Below, one piece after another: positions 32,321 through 45,066 of a DNA stretch of 64,000 nucleotides. Under the pieces are notes generated by a model, which worked only from the letters and a program-made list of their open reading frames with translations, was not told the DNA's origin and searched no databases. Numbering within the stretch: the stretch's first letter is position 1; each line of letters opens with the position of its first letter. The stretch lies in NCBI RefSeq assembly GCF_003086295.3, contig NC_092053.1, positions 119,742,445-119,806,444 on the forward strand, written 5' to 3'. The stretch comes from Arachis hypogaea. Its lineage: Eukaryota; Streptophyta; Magnoliopsida; Fabales; Fabaceae. A program made the translations under genes and the position numbers.

Positions 32321-32922
32321 TTATCGGGGTTAGCCTCAATTCCCTTTTGTGTCAACATGAATCCTAGGAATTTTCCAGCTTCCACTGCAAAGGTGTATTT
32401 GATAGGATTTAGCCTTATCCCATGCTTCCTTACAGTATCAAAGACTTGCGAAAGGTCGGTCAGGAGGCTAGTCTCATCCTTGGTTTTTACCAGCATATCA
32501 TCCACATACACTTCCATTAGGCTTCCGAGGTGAGGTGTGAACACCTTATTCATCAACTTTTGATAGGTGGCCCTTGCATTTTTTAATCCAAATGGCATGA
32601 CCACGTAGCAATAATTTGCTCTAGGTGTGATGAAAGATGTCTTCTCCTGGTCCGACTTGTATATCGGTATTTGGTTGTAACATGAGTAAGCATCCATGAA
32701 TAATAGATATTGGTACCCCGAGCTAGAATCTACTAGAGAGTCTATGTTGGGCAGAGGATATGGGTCTTTTGGACATGCTTTGTTGAGGTCGGTATAATCG
32801 ACACACATCCTCCAATTTCCATTATGCTTTTTGACCAATACCATATTTGCCAACCATGCTGGGTACTTGACTTCCCTGAAAAATCCGGCTTCTAGCAAGT
32901 CTTGTACTTGCTTTTCAACCAC
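32281..32922 (-). pseudogene. Reverse transcriptase of the integrase-less Tat element
   Basis: 213 codons with all core RT motifs: NWRMCVDYTDLNKACPKDPY, LFMDAYSCYNQI, VMPFGLKNARATYQKLMNKV and MEVYVDDMLV with the catalytic Asp pair, ending EANPDKCRSILEMK. It differs in frame from both the protease upstream and the RNase H downstream, so it could not be made as part of one polyprotein without frame changes. Confidence 0.85.
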
Positions 32923-33194
32923 TTGAGCTCATTCTGACCCGAGCTTTCGTCTTCCTTGTTGGACAGGTCAAGATCCTGGGTAGACGGATAGCCTGTGTGA
33001 CATAAACTTAGGATCGATTCTGGGCATGTCGGAGGCTTTCCAGACAAAGAGGTCGGAGTTTTCTTGTATGAGTTTTACGAGCTTTTACTTCAGTTCTTCT
33101 GCTAAATTAGCTCCTATATTGATATTTCTCCCAGCTTCTTGCCAGATCTAGACTTTTTCTATTTTTTCTCCCAGCTGTGGTCGTAATTCTTCTC

Positions 33195-33764
33195 TTACTC
33201 GACTTCGCCGAGTTCAATCGTATTAACCTCCTTGCCTTTACCCCTTAGGTTTAGGCTCTCATTATAACACTTCCTTGCCAGCTTCTGATCTCTTCTAATG
33301 GTAACAATCCCTTCTTGTGTTGGAAACTTCATGCAGAGGTGAGGGGTAGAAACAACCGCTCCTAGTCGGTTTAGCGTTGTCCAACCTATCAGAACATTGT
33401 AGGCGGAGACTACATCGACAACAATAAAGTCGATGCTTAAAGTCTTAGACTTCATCCCCCTTCCAAAAGTTGTGTAGGAAGATGAATCTAGTGGCGTGAT
33501 AGGAGCATCTCCCAACCCAAAGAGTGTATCTGGGTAAGCTTTTAGCTCCTTCTCGTCTAGTCCCAGCTTATAAAATGCCGGCTTGAACAATATGTCGGCT
33601 GAACTCCCTTGATCCACCAGAGTTCTGTGTAGATGAGCATTGAGAATCATTGTGATTACCACCGGGTCGTCATGACCGGGTATGATTCCCTGCCCATCTT
33701 CTTTGGTGAAGGAAATTGTGGGAAGGTCGGGTTCATTATCTCCGACTTGGTAGACTTCTTTCAA
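33195..33764 (-). pseudogene. Protease of the integrase-less Tat element
   Basis: 190-codon piece. The active-site loop is intact (TLVDQGSSADILFKPAFYKL) and the flap-side region shows DVVSAYNVLIGWTTLNRLGA and STPHLCMKFPTQEG. The frame is shifted relative to gag. Unlike the Tat copy at 1-7449, the catalytic Gly is kept. Confidence 0.8.
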
Positions 33765-33787
33765 ATGCCTTTTCCGAGACGACTTGG

Positions 33788-35119
33788 TCAGCCCCCTCCA
33801 GCGAATCCTCCTGATATCATATGAATGTGTCGTTCTGGAGTCTGTAGGGGCGGACCTCTCCGCTCATGGTCTTCATCATCTCTTTTTCTTTTTCCATGAT
33901 TGTCCGACCTTTCTATGAGATATCTATCCAACCGACCTTCCCTGGCCAGCTTTTCTATCACATTTTTTAGGTCGTAGTAATCATTTGTGGAATGCCCGTA
34001 CAACTTGTGGTATTCACAATATTCATTACAACTTCCCCCTTTCTTGTTCTTAATGGGACGCGGAGGAGGAAGCTTCTCGGTGTGACAGATTTCCCTATAG
34101 ACATCCACTAAGGAAACTCGTAGCGGAGTGTACGTGTGGTATCTTCTGGGCTTCTCAGGCTCGACTTCTTCTTTTCTCTTGGGCTCTCTCTCTTTTTTCT
34201 TCAAATGTTGAGGGTGCCCTAATTGCCAACTCGGCTCTCGTAACCTGGCGTTTTCTTCCATATTGATGTACTTTTCAGCTCACTCTTGTACATCATTTAA
34301 AGAAGTTAGATGCCTCTTTAATATGGACTGGAAAAATGGTCCTTCTCGGAGACCATTGACAAGTCCCATTATTACCGCCTCCGTAGGCAGGTCTTAGATT
34401 TCCAAGCATGTTTTGTTGAATCTTTTAATGTAGTCTCTCGGGGGTTCTCCGACCTCCTGTTTTACTCCGAGTAGGCTAGGTGCATGCTTGACCTTGTCTT
34501 TCTGGATCGAAAACCGGGTAAGGAATTTGCATGAGAGATCGTCGAAACTAGATACCGACCTTGGGGGCAGGCTGTCGAACCACTTCATGGCTGCTTTAGT
34601 CAATGTTGTCGGAAAGGCCTTGCAGTGAGTAGCGTCCGAGGCATCTGCTAAGTACATCCGACTTTTGAAATTGTTGAGGTGGTGCTTTGGGTTAGTTGTC
34701 TCGTCATATAGGTTCATGTAAGGGCTTTTGAAAATTTTAGGAACTCTAGCCCTCATGATATCCTCAGTAAACGGATCTTCTCCTCCCAGTGGACTATCTT
34801 CCCGAGTAGTACGAGAATCCTTATTGCGAAGGTTGGACTCTACCTTTGAGAGCTTGTCCTCCAACTCCCTTCGCCTTTTGATTTCTCTCTTCAAGCTTCT
34901 CTCCGCTTCGCGTTGTCGCTCTAACTCCTGTTCCATCTGCTCAAGTCGGTCCTGATATCCTTGTAGCCATCCCATGAGGTCGGTGCCGTGAGGCTGTCTT
35001 TCCCCATCGGGGCGGCGAACTTCGGATAGGATTCTACTTTGGTTGTCGGAGGGACCCTCCCCATGCGGCTCCTCCATTCTTGGCTGGGGTATTACTAAGG
35101 CTTGGTCGTTGTTGACCAT
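33788..35119 (-). pseudogene. Gag of the integrase-less Tat element
   Basis: Two pieces in the same frame (34394-35119 and 33788-34261), separated by in-frame stops. The first holds a Gln/Glu/Arg-rich coiled coil (EQMEQELERQREAERSLKRE) and the gag domain (THCKAFPTTLTKAAMKWFDS, then SFDDLSCKFLTRFS). The second carries CEYHKLYGHSTNDYYDLKNV, a knuckle-like motif in which the final Cys is Tyr. Confidence 0.8.
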
Positions 35120-35200
35120 GTCTTGATATTCTTGGTCTGACTCAGACGCAGTATGTCCGTTTTCACGTTGGTCGTCCGCCTTTGAGTGTCGATCTCCAGG

Positions 35201-35218
35201 TCCCCGGCAACGGCGCCA
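35201..35218 (-). promoter_or_regulatory. Primer-binding site of the integrase-less Tat element
   Basis: The minus strand reads TGGCGCCGTTGCCGGGGA one base from the LTR edge. Confidence 0.8.
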
Positions 35219-35219
35219 A

Positions 35220-35722
35220 TGTTCCGGGGTTACCTGAAACTGGGTTGCCTTTGTGTTTGCGAGTGAGGCCTAAATCCTCAATGGAGTATTCCCCAACTTG
35301 TCCCACGTCTTGTGACCGTCATCCAAGTTGTTAGTGGGAATGGGGGGGGGGGGGAGGGGTGGTACTTGCAAAATACTCCGATGCCTGAGTCAGCAAGGGC
35401 CTTAGCAGGTTTTAGTGTATTGGAACTTAAGTTTACCTGAGTGTGTCAGTGTATTTATAGGGGACGAACCAATAACCACTGCTGAATTAGTTCCACTTCT
35501 GATGGTGAATAACCGTCCCTTTATCTTAGAGTTGTTGAAATCTCCTTTCTATAAGTGGGTGAGAGATTTTGAGAGACAATTACTCACTTGGTTACGTGCG
35601 GGTTGCCTGTGTTAATCTATTCCGACCTCTTAGAAGAGGTCGGATATATAGACGAGGCTGTCCTACTGGATTGGACCTTTTAACCGTATTGGACCTGCTT
35701 TATGTTTTGGGGCTAAGATATG

Positions 35723-35726
<4 letters not shown>
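35220..35726 (-). repeat. 5' LTR of the integrase-less Tat element
   Basis: TGTTCCGGGG ... GATATGAACA, 507 bp with TG...CA ends. Contains a G homopolymer near 35343-35354. Confidence 0.85.

Positions 35727-35778
<52 letters not shown>
35727..35778. repeat. (AT)n microsatellite, right side of the Tat insertion
   Basis: About 52 bp of TA repeat beginning at the LTR edge; the other half is at 30745-30812. Confidence 0.9.
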
Positions 35779-35782
<4 letters not shown>

Positions 35783-35967
35783 GATTAATTACTACTTTTA
35801 ATAATTACTCTAAAAATAATGAAATATACAACTCTAAATTTTTTATCATATCAAAACGATAAAACTAATAAAATATTTTTTAAAGACAGAAAAAAATATT
35901 TTAGAAGAACTAAAATGCCATAAATAAATATCGAAAAAGTAAATTGTCCAAAAGATATTATATGTTT

Positions 35968-36189
35968 TACTGTAAACCCACTCTTTTGTCCTGAAAAAAT
36001 CGAACTTATAAGCCCACAATTATGCTGATATAATTACTACTAATAATATATTGATTTATTAACCTCATCACGTGAACTATACACTGCATATAGACTGCAT
36101 TTATCGCATATAGACTGAACCAAGACAGATTTTGTCCCTTTAATAGAATATTTATCGCATAGTATAGCATACACTGCATTTCTACAAGG
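35968..36189 (-). repeat. Right arm of the ~230-bp inverted repeat, next to the host gene
   Basis: Reverse complement of 29285-29515 by eye. It carries an extra internal repeat (GCATATAGACTG twice). It ends about 230 bp before the oxidoreductase start codon and so overlaps its probable promoter. Confidence 0.65.
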
Positions 36190-36247
36190 AAGATTTCACC
36201 ATATACAAAGTTGGTACAATAAGAATAGTAAATTTAGATACTCAAAA

Positions 36248-36361
36248 ATGACATTGTCGATGTGTCTATCACGCTCACTAGTTTTACTCAGTGTACTCAG
36301 TACTGTTATTTGTTTCCGTCCTTACGGAACGAAAAGCGACCAACGTCTCGCCCTCACCTAG
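36248..36361 (+). promoter_or_regulatory. Upstream ORF in the oxidoreductase leader
   Basis: ATG at 36248 opens 37 codons ending TAG at 36359-36361, in a different frame from the main ORF at 36421 and 59 bp upstream of it. It matters only if transcription starts before 36248, which the sequence cannot show. A TATAAA at 36391-36396 is probably too close to the main ATG to be the TATA box of that start. Confidence 0.35.
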
Positions 36362-36420
36362 CGCCGGAAATACAAAATCCTTTCCTTCTTTATAAACACA
36401 TCAACCAAAGTAACAACCTA

Positions 36421-39400
36421 ATGCGGCCAAGAAGCCTCAGCAGCGCTGCCAATGCAACACTGAAGGGCAGGAAATGGGATGCGCTGATAATCGGCGGCGG
36501 CCACAACGGCCTCACAGCAGCCGCCTACCTTGCTCGTGGCGGTCTCTCCGTGGCAGTCTTAGAGCGCCGCCACGTGATCGGAGGCGCCGCTGTGACGGAG
36601 GAGCTGGTCCCAGGGTTCAAGTTCTCCCGGTGCAGTTACCTGCAGAGCCTCTTGCGTCCCTCAGTCATCAAAGAACTTGAACTTCCGAAACACGGCTTGA
36701 AGCTTCTGAAGAGGAATCCGTCCTCTTTTACGCCTTGCCTCGACGGACGGTACCTACTCTTGGGCCCCGATAAAGGTCTCAATCATTCTGAGATTTCCAA
36801 GTTCTCGCTTAAAGATGCAGATGCTTATCCAAGGTGCTCTTCCTTTTTTCGTTTTTGTTTTTGTTTTTTATTTTCAGTTCAATTCAGAAAATAAGAGAGA
36901 TGAAAAAAAGGACGAGTATTGATTGGAGTAAGAGAGAAGAAAAAAAGGCACTTGTGAAATTGACTGAAAAAATTGAAAAAATTTGCCTCCCTAGCATTAT
37001 TACTCTTGTGAAATTGGCAATTTAGTTTTTGGAAGAAACAATAGGCTTGACTGAATTTTTTTTTCCTAAATGCCAAAAGTACTGCTATATCTACTTAGAT
37101 TTTTGTATATTTTCTTAAAAGTTGTTATAGGGTCATTCGAGTATGTCTTTACTAAATTGCCAACATCATAATCTTTTTGGAGTTAAACTGATAGTTTATC
37201 TATAAAATTTTTTCATTTGAATGTAACTTTCAAAAGAGCTACTAAATATATATCTATTTTGGGATAGTAGTACAAAACTTTTTACAAAAAACAAAAGTTT
37301 TAAAATGTTTTACTGAATTATAGTGAGAATTTGGAGAAATTTTTATTTTCAATGAACAATTATAGGAATCCACAAAAAAGGTTCATTAAGGTAATTAGCA
37401 ACTGTTATGGAGAGACTTTGCAGTCTTATGGTCAAACCGTGATAAACTTGTGAGAACACACCTTTTGTACTTACTTTGGAATTCAATGGAAAAGAAATGA
37501 TAGCAGAAGTAAGGGAAAAAAAAACACTTTGATAATGTTTTTTGGAAAAAGCTTATAATCATACGAGCAGTTGACAAAAAAAAATATTACAAGCTCAGCC
37601 TAAACCCCAAATTTGTATTTTGTTTCATTATTTTTAATTATTATTTTTTGAAATTTGTGTCCGTTTGACTGTTGCTGAAAATCTTCTGACTTAAAGACTA
37701 CAGTTAGTAGGGGATAGATATGCATATTTTAATTATAAAAGGGAGCTCAGTGCACAAAGCTCCTACCTAGTGCCGTTTAAAGAGAGTAGATGCACATAGT
37801 TTTTATCCCTTCGAATTACAAGGCAACAACTTCAATGTTGCTTTAATGCTCATCTTCTTTATACAAACTTAAAAATCAAAATATTGTTTCTTTGATCAGT
37901 TGAGAAGAGAAGGTTTACTTGAACTTCATTTGACTGAGTTGGAAAGATGTTGGCATTCTTTTTTCATTTCCTGATTAAACATCTAAGCTGGATAAACTGT
38001 GTGTTTCCCATTTAACAAGAATCTGTCTGTCTTTCACCCCTTTTCCCCTTTTTTTGGAATTTAGATATGAGAATCAGCTTGAGAATTTCTGTAAATTCAT
38101 GGATCTGGTGCTGGATTCGTCTCCTCCTGAATCCTTGCAGCATAAATCATCACTTAATGAACAACTGAAGAATAAATTACAGAATTCAGTATTTTGGGCA
38201 AGTTGTCTACGACAAGCATCCTCCTTGGGGCAAAAGGAGATGGTGTAAGTATTTGTTTCTCCAACAGGAAGTTGTTTGTATCCATGACAAGCTGGCATTG
38301 TTAGGAATAGCAAACTAATAAGTTTCATGATATTAATAGCTAGTTTTGTGAAACTATGAACTCGAGGCTAAAACATCAATATTTATAATATTTACTACTT
38401 TACATGGCAGGGAATTCATGGACCTTTTATTAGCTCCGGCTTCCAAAGTTTTGAACAACTGGTTTGAGGTAACCTTGTAGTCTTCATCTCTTTTCATTTT
38501 CCTTCATTGCCAAGCTCTTGGACTTTGTACATTACAACTGAGCATATATCTTCTAGATTCTTGAAGTTTCAGACTTTTGCTCATTGAGTGTCTTTTATGA
38601 GTGTGTCTTTTGTAAGATATCCACAAACTTGAGCTGCAAACTCCACTCAAAAGTCATGGGCTTGTAGGAGTTGGCATACATAAAAAATATTATCTAATAA
38701 ACAATATTCCTGATTGATATTGCAGATGTTAACTTTCTAACACATATAGGTAAATAAATATAATAAAAACATTACTTAGCATCACTCAATTGTTGTAATC
38801 TTCTTAACTTTGCATGTAGGTTGTTTGTAGTTTGACAAAACATAAGAGTAAATATAATGTATAAATTCAGCTTGATAAAGCTATGCATGACATAGGTTGT
38901 GATAGGATCAGGGATCTAGCAGAATTAGGGGATTTTATTGATGAACTAGGGATTGCAAATCACAATCCCTTATTGGAGTACACTGTTGGAACTACCAACT
39001 GTGGAGAGAATTTTCCCTCTCTTGAACTAACAAACTGAACAGAATCTTCTAACTAACTAAAAACTAACTAACCCCTAGCACTTATAGGCAGCAGCTAGGC
39101 CTAGCACTATTGCTCCTAAACCTGCTAAACTAGCTTAAAAGGACCAACAAACAGCCATCCAGCAAAATTAGGAATTAAGCAGTGAAAGCAGTGAAAAATC
39201 GGCCCATCAACTCCTTACCTTTCCTCCTATAAACGAAGCCAAACCTGTTTCTATCAGGTTGTTTGTAGGTTGTTTTGTACTGCATAACATAGGCAAGTTG
39301 ACTCAAGTATCTAATAAAATTGTCCACAATTGTACATTTTGGAAACAAATCAAGTGTAAGTCTAGACCTGTAAACTGGCAAGTAGGATTGAGAATTAGCG

Positions 39401-42400
39401 ATATCAGAGTTTGACCCAAAATATCAGATTATACATATATGTTTATGAGTTACCTCATTTTTACGTACTCAAATCGTAATCGGGTGCAATGACTTCAGTT
39501 GATTAGCCACTCCCATCTAATGGGATAAGACTTTGTTCTTGTTGCTGTTGTTTGAGTTACCTCATTTTTATATACTCAAATCATGAACTCATGAGAGTTT
39601 AGTTTGTAACTTGTCTCAGACACTTTAAAGTTTCAACTAAAACTGGATGCACTTATCTGTTGTGAACACTGTTGCATACCATCATACTTGTTTCTTATAT
39701 ATACAAAGACCCCATTAACACTTCATACCCAACATATTGAGTATTGACATTTATTTCCGTGCAATCTGTTGATCACTGTTCCCATGTGATTTGGTGCTAT
39801 TAAATGATTTCTTTAATTTGTAGTTTCTTTGTTAACCCTTGTTTTGGTGGCTTAATATTTGCCTGATACTGTTTGTGCAGACAGATGTTCTGAAGGCTAC
39901 CCTTGCAACAGATGCTGTGATTGGAAGCACAGTAAGAGCAGTTTACCTTTAGTGTTAAAAGTCTTTCCAATGAAAAACATTTTAACAATGAAAGGATATA
40001 CGAATTTCTCCATTGTTCTTTGAGAGTGAAACAATTAGAGTAATTATTGCTACTCAACGTCCTCTTATTTAATGCAGCACTGTTACTTTGTCATGTTTCA
40101 TGGAATATACATGTGTGTATGGTGCTTCTAAAACTGTTGTGCAGGCCAGTGTCCATACCCCAGGAAGTGGTTATGTTCTACTACATCATGTTATGGGAGA
40201 AACTGGTGGGGATCGTGGAGTCTGGTCGTATGTATCTTGCTATGTTGATATCTTTATACTGTGAATCTTAAGAATGGAAAAATGTTATTTTCAAAATTTT
40301 AATGATAGATATAGATCAATCCAAATTAAAGTTTACATATAACATTTTGTGAATGGTATGCGTAGTTATTCTGAGAAGGGAATCATAACTAACAGAAATT
40401 CACAAATGACAAGAAATCACATAGATAAGTGGCAAACTGTCAATGTGTCATTACATGGTTTGCAGTGTATGAAAGTTCACGTAGCTGACAAGGTTATTCT
40501 AGAAAGGCACTGATTCTATCTCAGAATAAGGGTTCATGTTGCCTTATATAAGAATTGTTAACTTATTTGCTTAAGCACGTCAGGTTTAAGCAGCTTGGGC
40601 AGGCTGTGAAAGAGAATAAGCTAAAGCCTCATTTTTCTTTACAACACCCCCACCCCCCACTCCGCATCCACCACCCTTAAAAAAAACAAAATGCGCAACT
40701 CATTCCTTTAACATGTATGAAGCAAAAGGTCCTACAAAGAGTTGGTTTTTCCATTTCAAGCTTTAACTTTGTTCACATCAATGAATATGCTAGATTTGTT
40801 TATTCTGATCATATTTCAAGTGTTACACATTACTGGTATTCTGTTAAAAACTCCTTCACACCCCTTTATGAGAAGTATGCTTCTCTTTGTCCCTGTCATC
40901 AAGTTAATCATTATATGCTCTATATTTGATTTTTTTTTTCACTGTACCATATACATCAAAACTGATATTACATATGCACACCAACACCCATGTTAATATA
41001 AAATCCTGGAAAAATCAATAAATTTGTTGCTAATTCCTTTCTCTGAACTAACATTTTTGAAATATGTGTTCCTAGTATAGGCTGCAAATTATTAATTGGC
41101 TACCTTTTTTTTTGGTCTACGTAGATATGTTGAAGGTGGAATGGGCTCAATATCGAAGGCTATTTGTAATGCTGCTATGGAAGCTGGAGCACATATTGTA
41201 ACCAATTCTGAGGTGTGTCTTGGAGAATATCTATTAGCTTATTCCACCCTTGCTTCTCTCTCTCTCTCTCTCTTGTTACAAGGCTTTCAAATGTGCTCTC
41301 TTGTTAGGAAGTTTCATTCGTCAATTCTGATATTTATAGTTGTGCCCTGATTCCATTGGATCCTAACTGCAACCATAAATTTATTTATTTTTAAAAGAAA
41401 AAAATTGTCGTGGCCCAAATGAGTTGAAGCTACGAAAGTAAAACACCTGTGGAAATTGACAGGTATTTTAGAAGTGCCACATTACAGGGGAAATAGTCAT
41501 GATAGCCTTTTGTAAGTTCTAGGCAAGTAATATCACATAATCATTTAATCGTGGTCACTGGTTCTCCAGTTGAGTAAAGAGCTATGGTGGACAAAAGAAA
41601 AAGGTGAGGGTGCGGGTGGTTTCAATGGATAAACTGGAAAGTAAGGTTGAGGGTCTTGGGGCTTTCTAATTAATAATGAATTAAGGATAAATTATGAATT
41701 TAGTAAATTAATGTTAATAGAAGTTAACATTGTTTTAGCCTTTTAGGGGAGTGAAGTGTCGTGTGAAAAATTGAAGTTTCAAGTGTTATATCTATGTATC
41801 CCAGGAGATGTAAGGAAAGACCTTGTTCACTAATTTTATTTCTTATTATTCAAATCACAACATCAACACCAAAATCATGCTACAAAATTTCAGTTCTTTT
41901 TTTTCTTTTATCAGTATTACGAAAAAAATAAATTGGACTGAGAGGAGGATAAATGTTTCTTATCAGCCCCTTCCACCTCCCCCCTCTCTCTTTTTGTCCC
42001 CAATTCTCTAACCACTCGGTCATATCTGGTATTTTTTTAGGTATCTCAGTTGTTGATTGAAGACTCTAGCACTGTCTGTGGGGTTAGTATTGTTTGAGAG
42101 TTTCCTCGATCAAAGGGAATTTTAAAGACATAATAAAAAATGAATTTTCTGGAGATGGCTTACATACAGGTGATTTTGGCTGATGGTACCAAAGTGCATT
42201 CTTCAATTGTTCTTTCTAATGCAACTCCATATAGAACTTTCATGGTGAATTCTCAATCTGTCTTCAGACATTGGCTTCTTCCACACCCATATTTGTTATT
42301 AATTTACAATATCTGATTATATGAATTAGGAATTAGTACCTAATGATGCCCTTCCGGATGATTTTGTTCGTGCGATTAAGCATTCTGACTATAGTTCTGT

Positions 42401-44963
42401 AAGTTTTTTTACTCTATATCTCAGTTTATAATTTTAATACCCTTATTTTCTAATTTCTGTTGTGTGTAGCTGAGCTTAATAGGTAACGTTAAATTATATG
42501 TAAACTGCATGTTTATGCGTTGTTCACTAATCAGGGATGCTGGGAATTCAGCAATGAGAAAATGACATGTCGACAAGGAATAACATATATTAATCAGATG
42601 ATGCTGGGATAGTTGTGGTGGAATACAAGTGGCTAACATGATGCATTTAATTTTAACCAACTAGGGCTTGCTTTTTTTTTTTTTTTTTTAAATCATGAGA
42701 TGTGCTTTTAACCTACTTGTTCTATGCTACCCATTACAGGACATAAATATTAAGACAAGAAAAACAGATTTTAACTCACTATAGAAATTTCCTTTTCCCC
42801 CATAGGTTAACTAAAATTGTGGACATCAGAAGATATTTTAAGTAAGGTCTTTTTTTTTCCCCCATTATTTATTTACTATTTGTCAATCTCAATTATTTGG
42901 TATTCATCAAGACAGGCTACTACAAAAATAAATGTAGCAGTTGACAAGTTGCCTCAATTTGAGTGTTGCAAGTTAAATCATCCTCATGCTGGCCCACAGC
43001 ATGTTGGCACAATTCATATTGGTTCAGAGAGGTATGTTTAAATTGAATAGTCATTTAAAAGTTTGATCAGTATGTAAATTTGCTGTGGTCATTATCTATA
43101 TGGAAAATTGCAGATTATTTATTTTCAGAACATGTCAGTCTTTCTTTACCCTTTTTAGTTTCTGTTTAGCATGGAAGAGATTCACTCTGCATCTCAAGAT
43201 GCTGTAAATGGAGTGCCATCACGAAGACCAGTTATTGAAATGACAATTCCCTCCACGCTGGACAAAACCATATCTCCACCTGGTAGTTGAAACTCTGCAT
43301 TTATTAGTGTATTAATATGTTCCGTTCGTAAGAAAAATTATAGTCATTTTGCTCTCGTGATGGCAGCTTGTTTGTAGCAAAATGGTTTCATTTCCTTAAA
43401 TTTTTTGCATTATTTATATCACTTTGTTTTATCTTCAGAATTCCATGAATTCTTATTACTCAAATCAAAACTAGAAACTTGGCTTCTCTGTCAATACTCT
43501 AGTTTATTTATCTGTTTTGTGCCTTTCATAATATGTGAATTATGTTGATATCATCTCTTTGTGTATTCTTTTTTTATTTTTAATTTTTTTATAAGTATCA
43601 TCTGGTTTATGAATCTGTTTTATCCGTAGGTATGCATGTGATCAACCTATTTGTGCAGTATACTCCCTACAAACCACTGGATGGTGACTGGCAAGATCAT
43701 GAATATAGAGTTAGTTTGCTTAAGATGTTTGAATTTCATTAACTCTGCATTTGTATGCTATGTGCATCTACTAAAACTAATAGTTGAATTGATGTTAATG
43801 GTGTGTCTATATTATTCCTAGGAATCATTTGCGCAAAAATGCTTCAAATTGATTGATGAATATGCCCCCGGGTTTAGTACATCTGTCATTGGTTATGACA
43901 TGTTGACTCCACCAGACCTTGAAAGGGAAATTGGTTTGACAGGTAATTAAGTTATAGTCACCAAAATAAATACCTAATAGGCAATTCATATTTGTTCTAG
44001 TAAATGTCAGCAAAACTGCACTTTCTAGGCCACAAAAACTCGAAACAAATAATTGGCACAAGAAAGCTATTATTATTAACTTTTTGCTGGGACATCACGA
44101 CATATTTTGATGTTTTTGATATATTAAAAAATATTTAATTTCATAATATTCTTAATTTCCCTACATTTTGTAGCTTATAGAAACTTATTTCATATTATAT
44201 GTACTTTTTATTTTGAGTTAAACATAATTTTAACTTCCACTAGGTAACTTATATATTTTATTTTAAGGGTAGTTTTGGAAATGGAATTGAACACCAAAGA
44301 ATATTAATGAACTAGTATATATAATGGGAATTGGTCGATATAGATATAGACAATATAATTGTTTTCTAGGTAGGTATAGACGTATAGTGTAGATTATGGC
44401 GAAAGAAAAGATGATTACAAAGACTTAAGAGTGATATATACAATCAGGAGAGAACAAAGGAAACATCAATTATTCAGTGTTTCGCAATGCCTCCCTGTAT
44501 AACCGTTGTGGCTGGTAACTTTATTTTCACCCCTCTTATTTTATTTTCGGCAGGAGGGAACATATTTCATGGTGCCATGGGATTGGATTCTCTTTTCCTC
44601 ATGCGACCTGTTAAAGGATGGTAAAATAATCTTTACTGCTTTGTGATATTAATTGTTTCTTTTTTCCTTCAACATTCAGATTGCATTTGGTTAGTGTCTA
44701 TGGACACAAATTTTGTCTTTTAAGTGTTTTATCTCAACCTTTCGTTTATTCCAAACACATCCTGATTACAACTGTAGCATGCTTCCCCTATACATAATTA
44801 CGTGAGTGTTTTCTTTGCTTTGGCACTTAGGTCGAATTATAAGACTCCGCTTCAGGGGTTATACTTATGTGGAAGCGGGGCACATCCTGGCGGTGGCGTA
44901 ATGGGGGCACCAGGACGTAACGCCGCTCGATTAGTACTTCAAGATCTTAAGAAAACTACGTAA
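36421..44963 (+). CDS. PYROXD2-like FAD/NAD(P)-dependent oxidoreductase (15 exons, 562 aa)
   Basis: Exons by GT-AG junctions: 36421-36833, 38065-38244, 38411-38468, 39881-39931, 40145-40227, 41125-41212, 42041-42082, 42170-42244, 42330-42398, 42916-43031, 43170-43282, 43630-43709, 43822-43942, 44554-44620, 44831-44963. They total 1689 nt and keep one frame to TAA. Residues 20-50 form the FAD Rossmann fold: [18 protein letters not shown], with Glu48 (VLERR) placed for the ribose. Near the C-terminus [19 protein letters not shown] (about 529-547) is the matching FAD-contact motif. The order and conserved blocks agree with plant proteins annotated as pyridine nucleotide-disulfide oxidoreductase domain protein 2, a phytoene-desaturase relative; substrate and reaction are not established. 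The short Ser/Arg-rich N-terminus may be an organelle signal. ATG 36421 is the first in this frame. The coding frame looks intact. Confidence 0.92.
38880..39400. other. Part of intron 3 that looks inserted
   Basis: Within the 1412-bp intron, a stretch of CTAACTAACTAAAAACTAAC-type sequence and GC-richer text differs from the T-rich surroundings. It could be an old LTR or other repeat fragment, but no ends or target repeats were identified. Confidence 0.25.
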
Positions 44964-45060
44964 GGTTGAGGTGGTAGTGATTACATGGCAGCGATGAGGT
45001 TCATTTGTCTTAATTGGTGCCTTTGAGCTGGTATGTATGTTTTTGATAGAAGAAACTTCA

Positions 45061-45066
45061 AATAAA
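45061..45066 (+). terminator. Candidate polyadenylation signal of the oxidoreductase gene
   Basis: AATAAA about 100 nt after the stop codon in T/A-rich sequence. Plausible by position only; plant signals are loose. Confidence 0.45.

Larger units (their letters stand above)
30813..35726 (-). mobile_element. Ty3/gypsy Tat-lineage element lacking integrase
   Basis: Both LTRs start TGTTCCGGGGTT on the plus strand (30813 and 35220). On the minus strand the order is 5' LTR, TGGCGCCGTTGCCGGGGA primer site (35201-35218), gag, protease, RT, RNase H and second RNase H. The second RNase H then runs directly into the 3' LTR, so integrase and the 3' part of the internal region are missing. Both outer edges are AT microsatellite, so a TATAT-type duplication is compatible but unresolvable. 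The element is also broken by stops and frameshifts. Confidence 0.8.

Noticed and set aside
36262..36420. N-terminal extension of the oxidoreductase from a GTG at 36262
   Set aside because: No ATG in that frame upstream; the extension is low in conservation signals, and ATG 36421 gives the expected start just ahead of the FAD motif.
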